From contig NZ_JADWYJ010000002.1 in assembly GCF_021354595.1 (NCBI RefSeq), forward strand, positions 850,638 to 914,637: a DNA stretch of 64,000 nucleotides, in the 5' to 3' direction. Shown one piece after another: positions 8,396 through 16,423 of this stretch. Made by a program: the position numbers and the translations under genes. Each line of letters starts with the position of its first letter. Within the stretch, counting starts at the first letter, position 1. The notes under the pieces were generated by a model, which saw only the letters and a list, made by a program, of their open reading frames with translations, did not search any database and was not told where the DNA came from. Source of the DNA: Maribellus sp. CM-23 (GTDB lineage Bacteria > Bacteroidota > Bacteroidia > Bacteroidales > Prolixibacteraceae).

Positions 8396-9736
8396 ATGAC
8401 AATATCAAACCGAAGATCGTTTTTAAAAACGACCACCGCTGCCGGGGCCGGATTGTTTGCAGCACCTTACATTGCCAAGGCTGGCCTGTCAAAAAAAAGT
8501 AAAAACGGGGAAGTAAACATTGCCTTTATCGGAGTTGGCGGACGCGGACGTGGCCATCTGAAACGGGCGGCTAGTACCGAAGGTGTGAAAGTAACTGCTT
8601 TCTGCGATATCGATCCGGAAGCTGTGGAAAAAACCCAGAAGATATTGAGTGACCTCGGGAAGCCGGAAGCTGCCGTATATTCCGACGGTGAACATGCCTA
8701 CCTTGAAATGCTGAAACGCGAAGACATCGACGGTGTTATCATTTCTACGCCATGGTTGTGGCACACCCGCATGGCTGTGGCCACCATGAAAGCCGGCAAA
8801 TATGCAGCCGTTGAAGTTTCGGCAGCCAATACCATCGAGGAATGCTGGGACCTGGTAAACACTTCAGAAGAAACAGGAATGCCTTGTATGATCCTGGAAA
8901 ATGTGAATTACCGCCGCGATGCGATGGCAGTAATGAACATGGTAAAACAAGGTGTTTTCGGAGAAGTAGTGCATGCACGTTGTGGTTACCGCCATAGTTT
9001 GCTCGATGTAAAATTCAACCAGGACCTGAAATTTGGCGAAGGTGCCCACGGAGAAGCCCGCTGGAGAACGCAACATTCGCTCACGCGTAATGCCGATGTG
9101 TATCCTACACACGGATTGGGACCGATAGCCGCCATGTTAGACATTAACCGCGGAAACCGCTTCCTGTATCTAACTTCTACAGCAACCAAAGCAGTAGGAC
9201 TGAAAGATTATATCGAGGAAAAGGGCGGGAAAGACCATCCGAATGCCCAACTTCCTTGGAAGCAAGGTGATATTATTACGTCGGTCATAAAAACGACCAA
9301 CGGAGAAACCATTATTGTAACGCATGATTGCAATTTGCCGCGTCCTTATTCATTAAACTTCCATGTGGCAGGAACCGACGGAGTTACCGACTTCGATTAC
9401 GGGCATCGCCGCATTCATATTGAAGGACAAAGCAAGGCGCATAGCTGGGATGAATTCCAGGCGTGGCAGGATAAATACGACCACCCGCTGTGGAAAAAAT
9501 ACGGTGAAATTGCGAACGGAGCAGGACATGGCGGAATCGATTATTTTGTTACCCGCGAGTTTATTAATGCCGTAAAAGAGCAACGCCAACCGGTTATGGA
9601 TGTTTACGATGCGGCTGCCTGGAGTGCAGTTACACCGCTTTCGGAAGCTTCTATTGCAACAGGTAGTTCTCCTCAGTATTTCCCTGATTTTACCCGCGGA
9701 CAGTGGATTAATCGTAAACCTGTAGAATTCGTTTAA
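8396..9736 (+). CDS. Exported Gfo/Idh/MocA oxidoreductase, GH109-like
   Basis: A 446-residue protein with a twin-arginine signal (NRRSFLKTTTAAGAGLFAAP). It then has a Rossmann domain (VNIAFIGVGGRGRGHLKR, CDIDPEAVEKTQ; about 38-170) and a C-terminal substrate domain with ENVNYRRDAMAVMNMVKQGVFGE and THGLGPIAAMLDINRGNRF. These motifs are typical of GH109, whose founding members are NAD-dependent alpha-N-acetylgalactosaminidases; close relatives act on other sugars, so substrate is an inference. Tat export fits a protein that folds with its bound nucleotide before crossing the membrane. It is a single-gene unit with its own terminator, and it lies 4.7 kb from the PUL. Confidence 0.87.
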   Translation: MTISNRRSFLKTTTAAGAGLFAAPYIAKAGLSKKSKNGEVNIAFIGVGGRGRGHLKRAASTEGVKVTAFCDIDPEAVEKTQKILSDLGKPEAAVYSDGEHAYLEMLKREDIDGVIISTPWLWHTRMAVATMKAGKYAAVEVSAANTIEECWDLVNTSEETGMPCMILENVNYRRDAMAVMNMVKQGVFGEVVHARCGYRHSLLDVKFNQDLKFGEGAHGEARWRTQHSLTRNADVYPTHGLGPIAAMLDINRGNRFLYLTSTATKAVGLKDYIEEKGGKDHPNAQLPWKQGDIITSVIKTTNGETIIVTHDCNLPRPYSLNFHVAGTDGVTDFDYGHRRIHIEGQSKAHSWDEFQAWQDKYDHPLWKKYGEIANGAGHGGIDYFVTREFINAVKEQRQPVMDVYDAAAWSAVTPLSEASIATGSSPQYFPDFTRGQWINRKPVEFV

Positions 9737-9760
9737 TAAAATCATACAGTTTATATTGAA

Positions 9761-9797
9761 AAGCCGTCTGGTTATTTACCGGACGGCTTCTTTTTTT
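9761..9797 (+). terminator. Rho-independent terminator of the GH109-like gene
   Basis: An 11-bp stem (9761-9771 with 9779-9789; one G-U pair) around a 7-base loop is followed by a C and seven T. It sits 25 bp past the stop codon. Confidence 0.85.
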
Positions 9798-9959
9798 ACT
9801 GAAAAATCCCTCCTTCATAATAAACACAGGGTATCTGGACATTCTTGTTAGCCCATTACGTTTTCATACAATAGAAATACCTAAAAAATATACCGTTCTT
9901 TTCATCAATCCGGGCGAACGATTGTTATAATAGGCTAACTATAAATTTAATTTCAGCAG

Positions 9960-11222
9960 ATGTTTGAGGCCTTAAAAAATATTGACCGCAAAGGATACAA
10001 AGCCAAATTTGGAGGACGGGAAATATTTAAGTTCATTGGCCCCGGATTGCTGGTAACCGTTGGGTTTATCGATCCTGGAAACTGGGCTTCCAACCTCGCT
10101 GCAGGGGCTAATTTTGGTTATTCCCTGTTGTGGATGGTGACACTTTCGACCCTGATGCTGATCGTACTGCAGCACAACGTTGCCCACTTAGGAATCGCTA
10201 CCGGGCTTTGTCTTTCAGAAGCAGCTGCCATACACGTAAAAAAACGACATGCCCGCTGGCTTTTGTCATCGGCCATGCTGGCATCCATTTCCACATCATT
10301 GGCCGAAATACTGGGAGGCGCTATTGCCGTTAACCTGCTGTTTGACATTCCGGTAAGAGCCGGAGCCCTGCTGGTTACCATTTTCGTATTGATCATGCTT
10401 TTTACCAACTCGTACCGGGTCATCGAAAAATGGATCATTGCCTTTGTTTCGGTTATTGGCTTGTCGTTTTTGTACGAGCTGTCGCTGGTAAACATCGACT
10501 GGAATGCAGCAGTGAAAGGCTGGGTAACGCCTTCTTTTCCATCCGGTTCGATGGTGATTATCATGAGTGTTTTAGGAGCTGTGGTAATGCCCCATAACCT
10601 GTTTCTGCATTCCGAAATTATTCAAAGCCGGCAGTGGAATCTTCAGAATGATAAAATCATCAAAAAGCAACTGAGGTACGAATACCTCGACACGCTTATT
10701 TCCATGGTAATCGGATGGGCCATCAACAGCGCCATGATCATTTTGGCAGCGGCCACCTTTTTTAAAACAGGAACTCCGGTTACCGAACTCGAGCAGGCAA
10801 ATTCGTTGCTGACTCCTCTGCTGGGCAATCATGCTGCGGTTGTTTTTGCGGTTGCACTGTTGTTTTCGGGGGTTTCCTCCACCATCACCTCGGGCATGGC
10901 CGCCGGAACCATTTTTGCCGGCATGTACAAAGAACCGTATGATATTCAGGACAACCACTCCAGGCTAGGGGTTTCAATCTCACTCATTGCTGCGTTGATC
11001 ATCATTTTTCTCATTTCCAATCCGTTTAACGGACTGATCATTTCACAAATGTGCCTGAGTATTCAGCTGCCGTTTACCATTTTTCTGCAGGTGTACCTTA
11101 CTTCTTCCGAGAAAGTTATGGGCAAATACAAAAATTCTACTTACTCAAAAATCCTGCTTTACTCGCTAGGCGTAATTGTGGCAGCACTCAACGTAGCTTT
11201 GTTTATCAGCTTGTTTCAATAA
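9960..11222 (+). CDS. mntH: Nramp-family divalent metal (Mn2+/Fe2+) transporter
   Basis: A 420-residue, about 11-helix inner-membrane protein that imports Mn2+ or Fe2+ with protons. The TM1 motif DPGN is at 38-41 and the TM6 motif MPHN at 210-213, which supply the metal-binding Asp, Asn, Met and His of the family. The upstream 160 bp contains GTTAGCC at 9847 and GGCTAAC at 9933 (inside TAGGCTAACTA), resembling half-sites of DtxR/MntR-type metalloregulator boxes; this is suggestive only. It stands alone on the plus strand, convergent with the YbaK gene. The symbol follows common usage; Mn versus Fe preference is not decided. Confidence 0.92.
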   Translation: MFEALKNIDRKGYKAKFGGREIFKFIGPGLLVTVGFIDPGNWASNLAAGANFGYSLLWMVTLSTLMLIVLQHNVAHLGIATGLCLSEAAAIHVKKRHARWLLSSAMLASISTSLAEILGGAIAVNLLFDIPVRAGALLVTIFVLIMLFTNSYRVIEKWIIAFVSVIGLSFLYELSLVNIDWNAAVKGWVTPSFPSGSMVIIMSVLGAVVMPHNLFLHSEIIQSRQWNLQNDKIIKKQLRYEYLDTLISMVIGWAINSAMIILAAATFFKTGTPVTELEQANSLLTPLLGNHAAVVFAVALLFSGVSSTITSGMAAGTIFAGMYKEPYDIQDNHSRLGVSISLIAALIIIFLISNPFNGLIISQMCLSIQLPFTIFLQVYLTSSEKVMGKYKNSTYSKILLYSLGVIVAALNVALFISLFQ

Positions 11223-11341
11223 ACCACCTCCGGCAATAACTTTGCTACTGCCGCTCGTATCGAACCTCTCTCCAAGTATTGGATTCAAATAGCTGCTACA
11301 ACATAAAAAAACAAGAAGCTCCGCTTTGTCGTCTCCAGTTT

Positions 11342-11854
11342 CTAATAGTCCATTCCCCAACGTTCGCTGGGATCTCCCGGAATAGCCACTTCTTTTTGTG
11401 AAAAACGGAAAACATGTGGCTGAACCAGTCGGTTGAAATCTTCGTATTTCATCTGTATCATTTCGGTGTGATTACCGGCGTTAAAGGCGATCATGTCGTC
11501 TTCAGCCAAAGTCTGCGCCACATACACATCCAAATCGTACAGATTTCCAAACGGCGGCATAGCCCCCACTTCACAATCAGGAAAGAAATACTTGAATTCC
11601 TCTTCGGTAGCCAGTGCCACCTTCTCTTTTCCAAATACTTCCTGAAGCAAATCGAAATCAACCTTATAACTGGCCGGTAACACGCACATGGCGAGGTTGC
11701 GGTCAACTTTGATCATTACGGTTTTTGCCACTTCTTTCCCAGAAATGTGGGTTTTGGCGGCAATTTCCTGTGCTGTATAAGCACTGGAATGTTTGATTGT
11801 AACGTACCTCACCTGGTTATCATCGAGGTAAGTTTTTAGTTTTTTTGCCGGCAT
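11342..11854 (-). CDS. YbaK/ProX-type aminoacyl-tRNA deacylase
   Basis: A 170-residue protein with the YbaK/INS domain: an N-terminal LKTYLDDNQVRYVTIKHSSAYTAQEIAAKTHISGKEVAKTVMIKVD (with the conserved Lys), and the GAMPPFG turn that corresponds to the GxxxP loop of the family. These enzymes hydrolyse mischarged Cys-, Ala- or Pro-tRNAs in trans. The C-terminal ~20 residues (EVAIPGDPSERWGMDY) extend the core domain. Specificity cannot be assigned. Confidence 0.85.
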   Translation of the reverse strand: MPAKKLKTYLDDNQVRYVTIKHSSAYTAQEIAAKTHISGKEVAKTVMIKVDRNLAMCVLPASYKVDFDLLQEVFGKEKVALATEEEFKYFFPDCEVGAMPPFGNLYDLDVYVAQTLAEDDMIAFNAGNHTEMIQMKYEDFNRLVQPHVFRFSQKEVAIPGDPSERWGMDY

Positions 11855-11960
11855 TTTCTTTTGTTTTAGTTGATAAATTGAGTTTCTATCTTTAACTGAA
11901 TTCTATTTGTGAATTGTTTAGATTTTACTTCCCAAAAACCGGAAAGTTTCAGAAATGGAC

Positions 11961-11995
11961 AAAAAAATACCCCACCAAAAGGTGAGGTACTTTTT
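11961..11995. terminator. Bidirectional terminator downstream of dps
   Basis: A nine-position stem with one mismatch (about 11968-11976 with 11981-11989) around an AAAA loop is flanked by an A-run on the left and TTTTT on the right. It therefore serves dps on the minus strand and could also stop plus-strand transcripts. Confidence 0.75.
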
Positions 11996-12019
11996 CATTC
12001 ATTCTGTAGTATTAAAACT

Positions 12020-12466
12020 TTATGCAAGATATGCTTCCAACATCCAGATACGTTTTTCGGTATGGCCAATCCATTCACTCATCATACCAACGGTTCCTTC
12101 GTCGCCGACCTGACCTGCTGTTGCAAGAATATCGTTAAAACTTTCCAGGAAGAAACGGTAACTGTTCAATACGGTTTCAACGCCTTTTTTCCCATCCGAA
12201 AGATTTGATACCTGCTCCAGCGTTGCCACTTTAAGGTAATCGCCATAAGTATGCAAAGGCTGACCTCCCAGTGTCAAAACACGTTCTGCAATCTCATCTA
12301 CAATCTCGGCCGACTCGTTGTAAAACTCTTCATATTTTCCGTGAAGTTGGAAAAACATCGGGCCTTTCACATTCCAGTGCAGTCCTCTCAGGTTCTGGTA
12401 AAAGATCTGGTAATCTGCCAATAACTTGTTCAATTTCTCTACTGTGGGTTGATTTTTTGCTTTCAT
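12020..12466 (-). CDS. dps: Dps-family ferritin-like DNA-protection protein
   Basis: A 148-residue protein that assembles as a dodecameric shell storing iron and consuming peroxide. The inter-subunit ferroxidase ligands are visible: H30 in LRGLHWNV, H42 and E46 in LHGKYEEF, and D57/E61 in DEIAERV. It is divergent from oxyR, a classic peroxide-stress pair. The 101-bp spacer carries a -7 box for dps without a good -33 box, plus two repeated motifs placed where an activator would sit. Confidence 0.94.
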   Translation of the reverse strand: MKAKNQPTVEKLNKLLADYQIFYQNLRGLHWNVKGPMFFQLHGKYEEFYNESAEIVDEIAERVLTLGGQPLHTYGDYLKVATLEQVSNLSDGKKGVETVLNSYRFFLESFNDILATAGQVGDEGTVGMMSEWIGHTEKRIWMLEAYLA

Positions 12467-12509
12467 TTTATTTAAAATTTTATGTTTTTGATGTTCATTA
12501 TTTATACTA

Positions 12510-12559
12510 CAAATATACTATTAGGAATATTTATTAATTTTATGACTCTATTGGTAATA
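12510..12559. promoter_or_regulatory. dps -7 box with two OxyR-like repeats upstream
   Basis: On the minus strand TATATTTG (12510-12517) matches the -7 consensus for dps. Directly upstream of it lie CTATTAGGAATA (12518-12529) and CTATTGGTAATA (12548-12559), a direct repeat spaced 30 bp (about three helical turns). The expected -33 TTTG is missing, so the promoter probably needs an activator. The repeats begin with CTAT, as OxyR half-sites do. Confidence 0.5.
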
Positions 12560-12567
12560 CTTATAAA

Positions 12568-13509
12568 ATGAACATCAACCAACTGGAATACCTGCGCGAG
12601 TTATGCAATTCAGGAAGTTTCTCAGCCGCTGCCGAAAACCTGGGAATTACACAGCCGGCCCTGAGTCTTCAGATTCAGAAACTGGAAGAAGAGCTCGATT
12701 TTAAATTGATAGATAGAACCAAGCGGCCCTTGAAGCTTACCGATGAAGGTGCCGTGTTTTACGAAAAAACAGTGGATATTCTGCAGCAAATTGAACGCCT
12801 GAAAGATTTGTCGCTGGAGTTGGGAGAACAAATAAAAGGAAACCTCCGCGTGGGAATTATTCCAACAGTAGCTCCGTACCTGGTTCCGCTGTTTACTCAA
12901 AAGCTGAAAACAAGTTACCCCGAGCTTCAAATTGAAGTTTTTGAGTTAAAGACCGAGGAAATTGTCGACGAGTTAAAAATGGGGAAACTGGATTGCGGCA
13001 TTATTTCAACGCCTGTTTCAATGCTCAACATTCATACAGAACCGCTGTTCTATGAACGTTTTTACGCCTACGTTTCAGTAAAACACCCACTTGCCTCGAG
13101 CGAAAAACTGGATGTGGACGAAGTGGACAAAAACGACATCTGGTACCTCGAAGAAGGCAATTGTTTTCAAAACCAGGTGAATTCGATCTGTAAAATAAAC
13201 TACCAGAAAAAAGCAGCGCAACAGCTGGTTTACCGCAGTAGTTCCATTGAATCGCTCCGGCGAATTGTGGAGCACGAATGTGGAGTGACCTTTGTCCCCG
13301 AGCTGGCCACCATTAACATTCCTGCCGAACAGGAAGAAATGATCAAGGAACTTACAAAAGAAGAACCGGCGCGCGAAATCAGCATGGTAACCGTTAAAAA
13401 GCCGGCACGTGAGCGCCAGGTTGCTGCGCTTCAAACCGTGATTCGCGAAAGCATTCCCAAACGGATGCAGCAAAAACCGGAAGGCTGGATTGTGGATACG
13501 ATGTTATAA
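12568..13509 (+). CDS. oxyR: OxyR-type LysR-family peroxide sensor
   Basis: A 313-residue LysR regulator with an N-terminal winged helix-turn-helix (about 1-62, SFSAAAENLGITQPALSLQIQKLEEEL) and a periplasmic-binding-like sensor domain. The two redox cysteines are present as GNCFQNQVNSIC, at residues 199 and 208, exactly the positions and spacing of the disulfide in E. coli OxyR. That separates it from other LysR proteins. It is divergent from dps, its expected target. Confidence 0.92.
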   Translation: MNINQLEYLRELCNSGSFSAAAENLGITQPALSLQIQKLEEELDFKLIDRTKRPLKLTDEGAVFYEKTVDILQQIERLKDLSLELGEQIKGNLRVGIIPTVAPYLVPLFTQKLKTSYPELQIEVFELKTEEIVDELKMGKLDCGIISTPVSMLNIHTEPLFYERFYAYVSVKHPLASSEKLDVDEVDKNDIWYLEEGNCFQNQVNSICKINYQKKAAQQLVYRSSSIESLRRIVEHECGVTFVPELATINIPAEQEEMIKELTKEEPAREISMVTVKKPARERQVAALQTVIRESIPKRMQQKPEGWIVDTML

Positions 13510-13511
13510 AA

Positions 13512-13541
13512 AAAGCTCCCTCAAAAATGAAGAAGCTTCCA
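13512..13541 (-). terminator. Terminator of the small Tat-exported protein gene
   Basis: On the minus strand an imperfect hairpin (AGCTTCTTC ... GAGGGAGCT) is followed by seven T. It lies about 40 bp past the stop of the 13579-13947 gene and just behind oxyR, for which it has no T-tract. Confidence 0.65.
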
Positions 13542-13578
13542 GCAAATTAAAAATCATGTGATTGCCCCGGTAAAACGA

Positions 13579-13947
13579 TCAATAAATTTCCTTGGTCATT
13601 CGTTCGGTGGCAGTCATATAATATCGCGCAAAGTTATCGTCTTTCATAAAAACAGTTAATTGTTCGCGCCAGCTTTCGGCTACTTCCGAAAGTTCTGCAA
13701 TACCTTTTTTGGCCTCTAAATCTTCCGGATTGGCACGAAAAGCTTTAATAACCGGAATAAATTCATCCATCCACTGCTCGTAGCGGTCCATCAGCTGTTG
13801 TTGATCGGTAGTAAGCGGAAACTCGGTCTTGTCGTTCATTACTTTTGCAGAGAGCTTTTCAACTCCCAATGCTCCTGCCCCAATCGTCAATCCCAGTTTG
13901 GTCAAAAAAGACCTTCTTGATTCTTCGTATTCGTTCATACTCTGCAT
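13579..13947 (-). CDS. Small protein with twin-arginine signal, function unknown
   Basis: A 122-residue protein that begins with a Tat-type signal (SRRSFLTKLGLTIGAGALG) and continues as a mainly helical, acidic domain rich in Glu, Met and Trp (QQQLMDRYEQWMDEFIPVIKAFRANPEDLEAKKGIAELSEVAE). No metal or cofactor motif is visible, although Tat targeting suggests folding or partner binding before export. I do not recognise the family. It lies between the oxidative-stress pair and the PUL. An internal ATG three codons in is an alternative start. Confidence 0.7.
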   Translation of the reverse strand: MQSMNEYEESRRSFLTKLGLTIGAGALGVEKLSAKVMNDKTEFPLTTDQQQLMDRYEQWMDEFIPVIKAFRANPEDLEAKKGIAELSEVAESWREQLTVFMKDDNFARYYMTATERMTKEIY

Positions 13948-14000
13948 TAATTAAATCCGTTTTCAAAACAACCATCCGGAAAGAAGGTTTACCGTAAAAA

Positions 14001-14035
14001 CAAAAAAAAGCCTTCCGTCGCTTGACAGAAGGCTT
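14001..14035 (-). terminator. Orphan minus-strand terminator upstream of the Tat-exported protein gene
   Basis: An eight-bp stem (14008-14015 with 14028-14035), extended by three more pairs inside, is followed on the minus strand by eight T. No coding gene ends here: the next minus-strand gene starts downstream at 13947, and the sigma gene to the right is on the plus strand. It therefore ends a short non-coding transcript or is a leader attenuator. Confidence 0.75.
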
Positions 14036-14105
14036 ACTGAATATTATTCAATGGACAACATGACTGGAGATCATTCATAATAAGAACAAAGAATGGTTGA
14101 AATTA
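14001..14105 (-). ncRNA. Candidate small RNA or leader between a promoter-like site and the orphan terminator
   Basis: On the minus strand TAAGTTTG (14110-14117) fits the -7 consensus, with TCTG (14137-14140, one mismatch to TTTG) exactly 19 bp upstream. The transcript would start near 14104 and stop at the terminator at 14001-14035, about 100 nt, with a TGAATA-centred palindrome in the middle. It has no plausible open reading frame. The rest of the gap (14141-14400) shows two further -7-like boxes on the plus strand (14154 and 14164), but nothing else that I can identify. Confidence 0.4.
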
Positions 14106-14400
14106 TACTCAAACTTAAAGGGATTAATTACAATAACAGAAAATGATCGCTATTAATTTTGGATAGTTTTGGTATGATAAACGGAGGCCTATTCTTTAGC
14201 TGAATGTCCGAAATTTCGAGACCAGAAAATCCCAATAAAACTTTTTAGTTCTACTCGAATTAGCTTTGGTTATTTCAATAGCCTCTCAAGTTTTCTTTGG
14301 GGGCTTTCCCCTTTAATATAATTTTAATAAGTTTGTAGCAATTGTCTTAATTTATAAGCATAGCTTCGAACCCGGATAATAAAAATATCGGGGATTAGTA

Positions 14401-14967
14401 ATGAATATAGTAAATCAGATTGTTCGGGGAAATGAAGAAGCCTTCAGGGAGTTGTATGTAAAATACAAACCTATAGTTTGTAAGTTTGTATACAGTTTTA
14501 CTAGTGACTCCGATCTAACTGACGATATTGTTCAGGATGTTTTTATTGCAGTTTGGTTGAACCGTAAAAATCTGGATCCCAACAAATCGATTTTGTCCTA
14601 CTTAATGACCATTGCCCGGAACAAGGTTTTTGATTACTTCAAAGAAACATCTCGAAAAAAGGAAATGCTGGAACAAAACTGGCTACTGCTGGAAAAGACC
14701 CGGAACGAAACTGAAGAAGTTTTGAATTCACTGGAGCTAAATAGGTTAGTTGATGCTGCAATTAGCCAGTTAAGTTCACGTAAAAAGGCAATTTTCGAGC
14801 TCAGCAAACTCAAAGGAAAAACACATGCAGAGGTTGCATACGAACTCGGTATTTCCCAAAACACAGTTAAAAATCACATGGTGGAGTCCTTAAAGTTCAT
14901 CAAAGAATTTTTAAGTGATCATGGAGAAGTCGCCTTTAGTTTGTCTATTTTTTTGTTATTCAGATAA
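14401..14967 (+). CDS. ECF RNA polymerase sigma factor of the PUL
   Basis: A 188-residue sigma-70 factor of the ECF class. Region 2 spans about 8-75 (FRELYVKYKPIVCKFVYSF, DDIVQDVFIAVWLNR) and region 4 about 120-175 (LSSRKKAIFELSKLKGKTHAEVAYELGISQNTVKNHMVESLKFIK). It is followed by a FecR anti-sigma gene and an STN-bearing SusC, the standard trans-envelope signalling set of Bacteroidota PULs, so it should direct transcription of the SusC/D operon when the glycan is sensed. Confidence 0.93.
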   Translation: MNIVNQIVRGNEEAFRELYVKYKPIVCKFVYSFTSDSDLTDDIVQDVFIAVWLNRKNLDPNKSILSYLMTIARNKVFDYFKETSRKKEMLEQNWLLLEKTRNETEEVLNSLELNRLVDAAISQLSSRKKAIFELSKLKGKTHAEVAYELGISQNTVKNHMVESLKFIKEFLSDHGEVAFSLSIFLLFR

Positions 14968-15193
14968 CACTTCTATCGCCTTTAAGATCATTTTAACACC
15001 CTACTCTACACTGATTCTTGTCAATTGGCATTCTTTCTTGTTACTTACAATTAACTATTTCCCAGAAGGCTTTTAGTCAATGAACTGGGGGATATTCTTA
15101 GTAAACAATTATTTCCATTGATTTGACAGTCTGCAAAAAAATTAAAAAAAGTTGATCTGTCACTAGTCCTGTGCTCTCCCAATACAGTATATA

Positions 15194-16240
15194 GTGTGTA
15201 AGTATATAGTAATGGAAGAAAAACGAAAAATAAAGCTGTTTTATAAGTTTCTGCAAAAGCAGTTGACCAAAAGTGAATACGAAGAATTTGTAGCCGAATT
15301 TGGGAAAAACGACGCTCATAAAAACTTTGATCACTTATTTGATGCTTATGCCGATAATTTAATCAAAGAGGGCCAGCATCTTCAATTCGAAAAAGAGTTA
15401 TTGCAAGAGGCAGAGCATGTCCTGAAAAAAGCAAAGCAGAAAGAACGGTTTGCCATTCATAAAAAATCAAATATTCTCCATTCTTCGTGGCTGAGAGTTG
15501 CAGCAGTTATTCTTGTGGTTATTTCGGTAACACTATACTGGAATTCAGTAAATAATCAAAAGAAAGCAGCAGAGGATTTAAGCGCTGAAATCATAAACAC
15601 GCTTGAAAAAAGCACCGGCTATGGTGAACTCTCTAACGTTGTTTTATCAGATGGTTCAAACGTTAAACTAAATGCGAAAAGTAAAATATGCTTTAACGAA
15701 AAATTCCCGGGAAGTACACGGGAGCTTAGTTTAAACGGGCAGGCTTTTTTCGATGTGGCCAGAGACGAAAATAAACCGTTTATTATAAAATCGGGACAGC
15801 TAACGGTAACGGTACTGGGAACTTCTTTTGATATAAAATCGTTCGATGACGACGATTACGCATTGGTAACCGTCGTGTCCGGGAAGGTTAAAGTTAACTC
15901 TCCCGCAGGCGAATATATTATTACGCCAAACGAACAGGTTCACCTCGAGAAATCAACAGGAAAACTCATAAAGCGCGAAGTAAAGGCTGAAAATATTATT
16001 AAATGGACCAATCGTATCCTGTATTTTGATCACACTCCCGTGACAGAAATGGTAAGCCAGCTGGAGCGTTGGTACAATGTAAAGATAATAGTGAACGATC
16101 CCGAACTCTTATTAAAAACAGTTAGTGGTGAGTACGTTAATGAAAAGCTGACAACGATATTACAAACCCTTGAGTTCTCGCTTCACATTCAATTCGAAAT
16201 AACAAACGAAAGAGAAATAACACTTAGCAAATCTATTTAG
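15194..16240 (+). CDS. FecR-family anti-sigma factor
   Basis: A 348-residue single-pass inner-membrane protein: cytoplasmic N-terminus (about 1-95, sigma-binding), a transmembrane helix near 97-117 (WLRVAAVILVVISVTLYW), and a periplasmic FecR domain (about 140-240, GYGELSNVVLSDGSNVKLNAKS...LNGQAFFDV) followed by a DUF4974-like C-terminal domain (WTNRILYFDHTPVTEMVSQLERWYNVKI). The periplasmic part reads the state of the SusC STN domain and releases the sigma factor. A 226-bp gap separates it from the sigma gene, longer than usual; I see no other gene there. Confidence 0.92.
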   Translation: MCKYIVMEEKRKIKLFYKFLQKQLTKSEYEEFVAEFGKNDAHKNFDHLFDAYADNLIKEGQHLQFEKELLQEAEHVLKKAKQKERFAIHKKSNILHSSWLRVAAVILVVISVTLYWNSVNNQKKAAEDLSAEIINTLEKSTGYGELSNVVLSDGSNVKLNAKSKICFNEKFPGSTRELSLNGQAFFDVARDENKPFIIKSGQLTVTVLGTSFDIKSFDDDDYALVTVVSGKVKVNSPAGEYIITPNEQVHLEKSTGKLIKREVKAENIIKWTNRILYFDHTPVTEMVSQLERWYNVKIIVNDPELLLKTVSGEYVNEKLTTILQTLEFSLHIQFEITNEREITLSKSI

Positions 16241-16289
16241 GAACTAAAAAAGAAAAAACACATGAATTAAGAATACGAAGCAACCAATA

Positions 16290-16326
16290 AAAAAGAACAG
16301 CAACACCGGGATGGGTCACTGTTCTG
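16290..16326 (-). terminator. Minus-strand terminator inside the SusC leader
   Basis: The inverted repeat AGAACAG (16294-16300) / CTGTTCT (16319-16325) encloses 18 bases. On the minus strand the last arm runs straight into TTTTTTATT, a good intrinsic terminator. No minus-strand gene ends here. Confidence 0.6.
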
Positions 16327-16368
16327 CCTAAATTTTATAGCTACTCGTTGAAGATGATTTCTCAGGTC
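16290..16368 (-). ncRNA. Candidate cis-antisense RNA to the SusC 5' leader
   Basis: On the minus strand a perfect -7 box TACGTTTG (16374-16381) lies opposite the SusC leader, and the terminator at 16290-16326 follows about 50 bp downstream, predicting an RNA of roughly 75-80 nt complementary to the susC mRNA leader. In Bacteroides fragilis, antisense RNAs of this size and position (DonS type) repress ECF-sigma-controlled PULs. No TTTG lies at the right distance, so the -33 element is weak; the call is an inference from the box, the terminator and the position. Confidence 0.5.
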
Positions 16369-16423
16369 CGCTTCAAACGTAGCTGTTTAAACAACTTTTA
16401 ATTGTAAAAACCATAACAAAAAT

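Noticed and set aside
8396..9736. Counting the GH109-like gene as part of the PUL
   Set aside because: It is 4.7 kb from the sigma gene, has its own terminator and is separated by unrelated genes on both strands.
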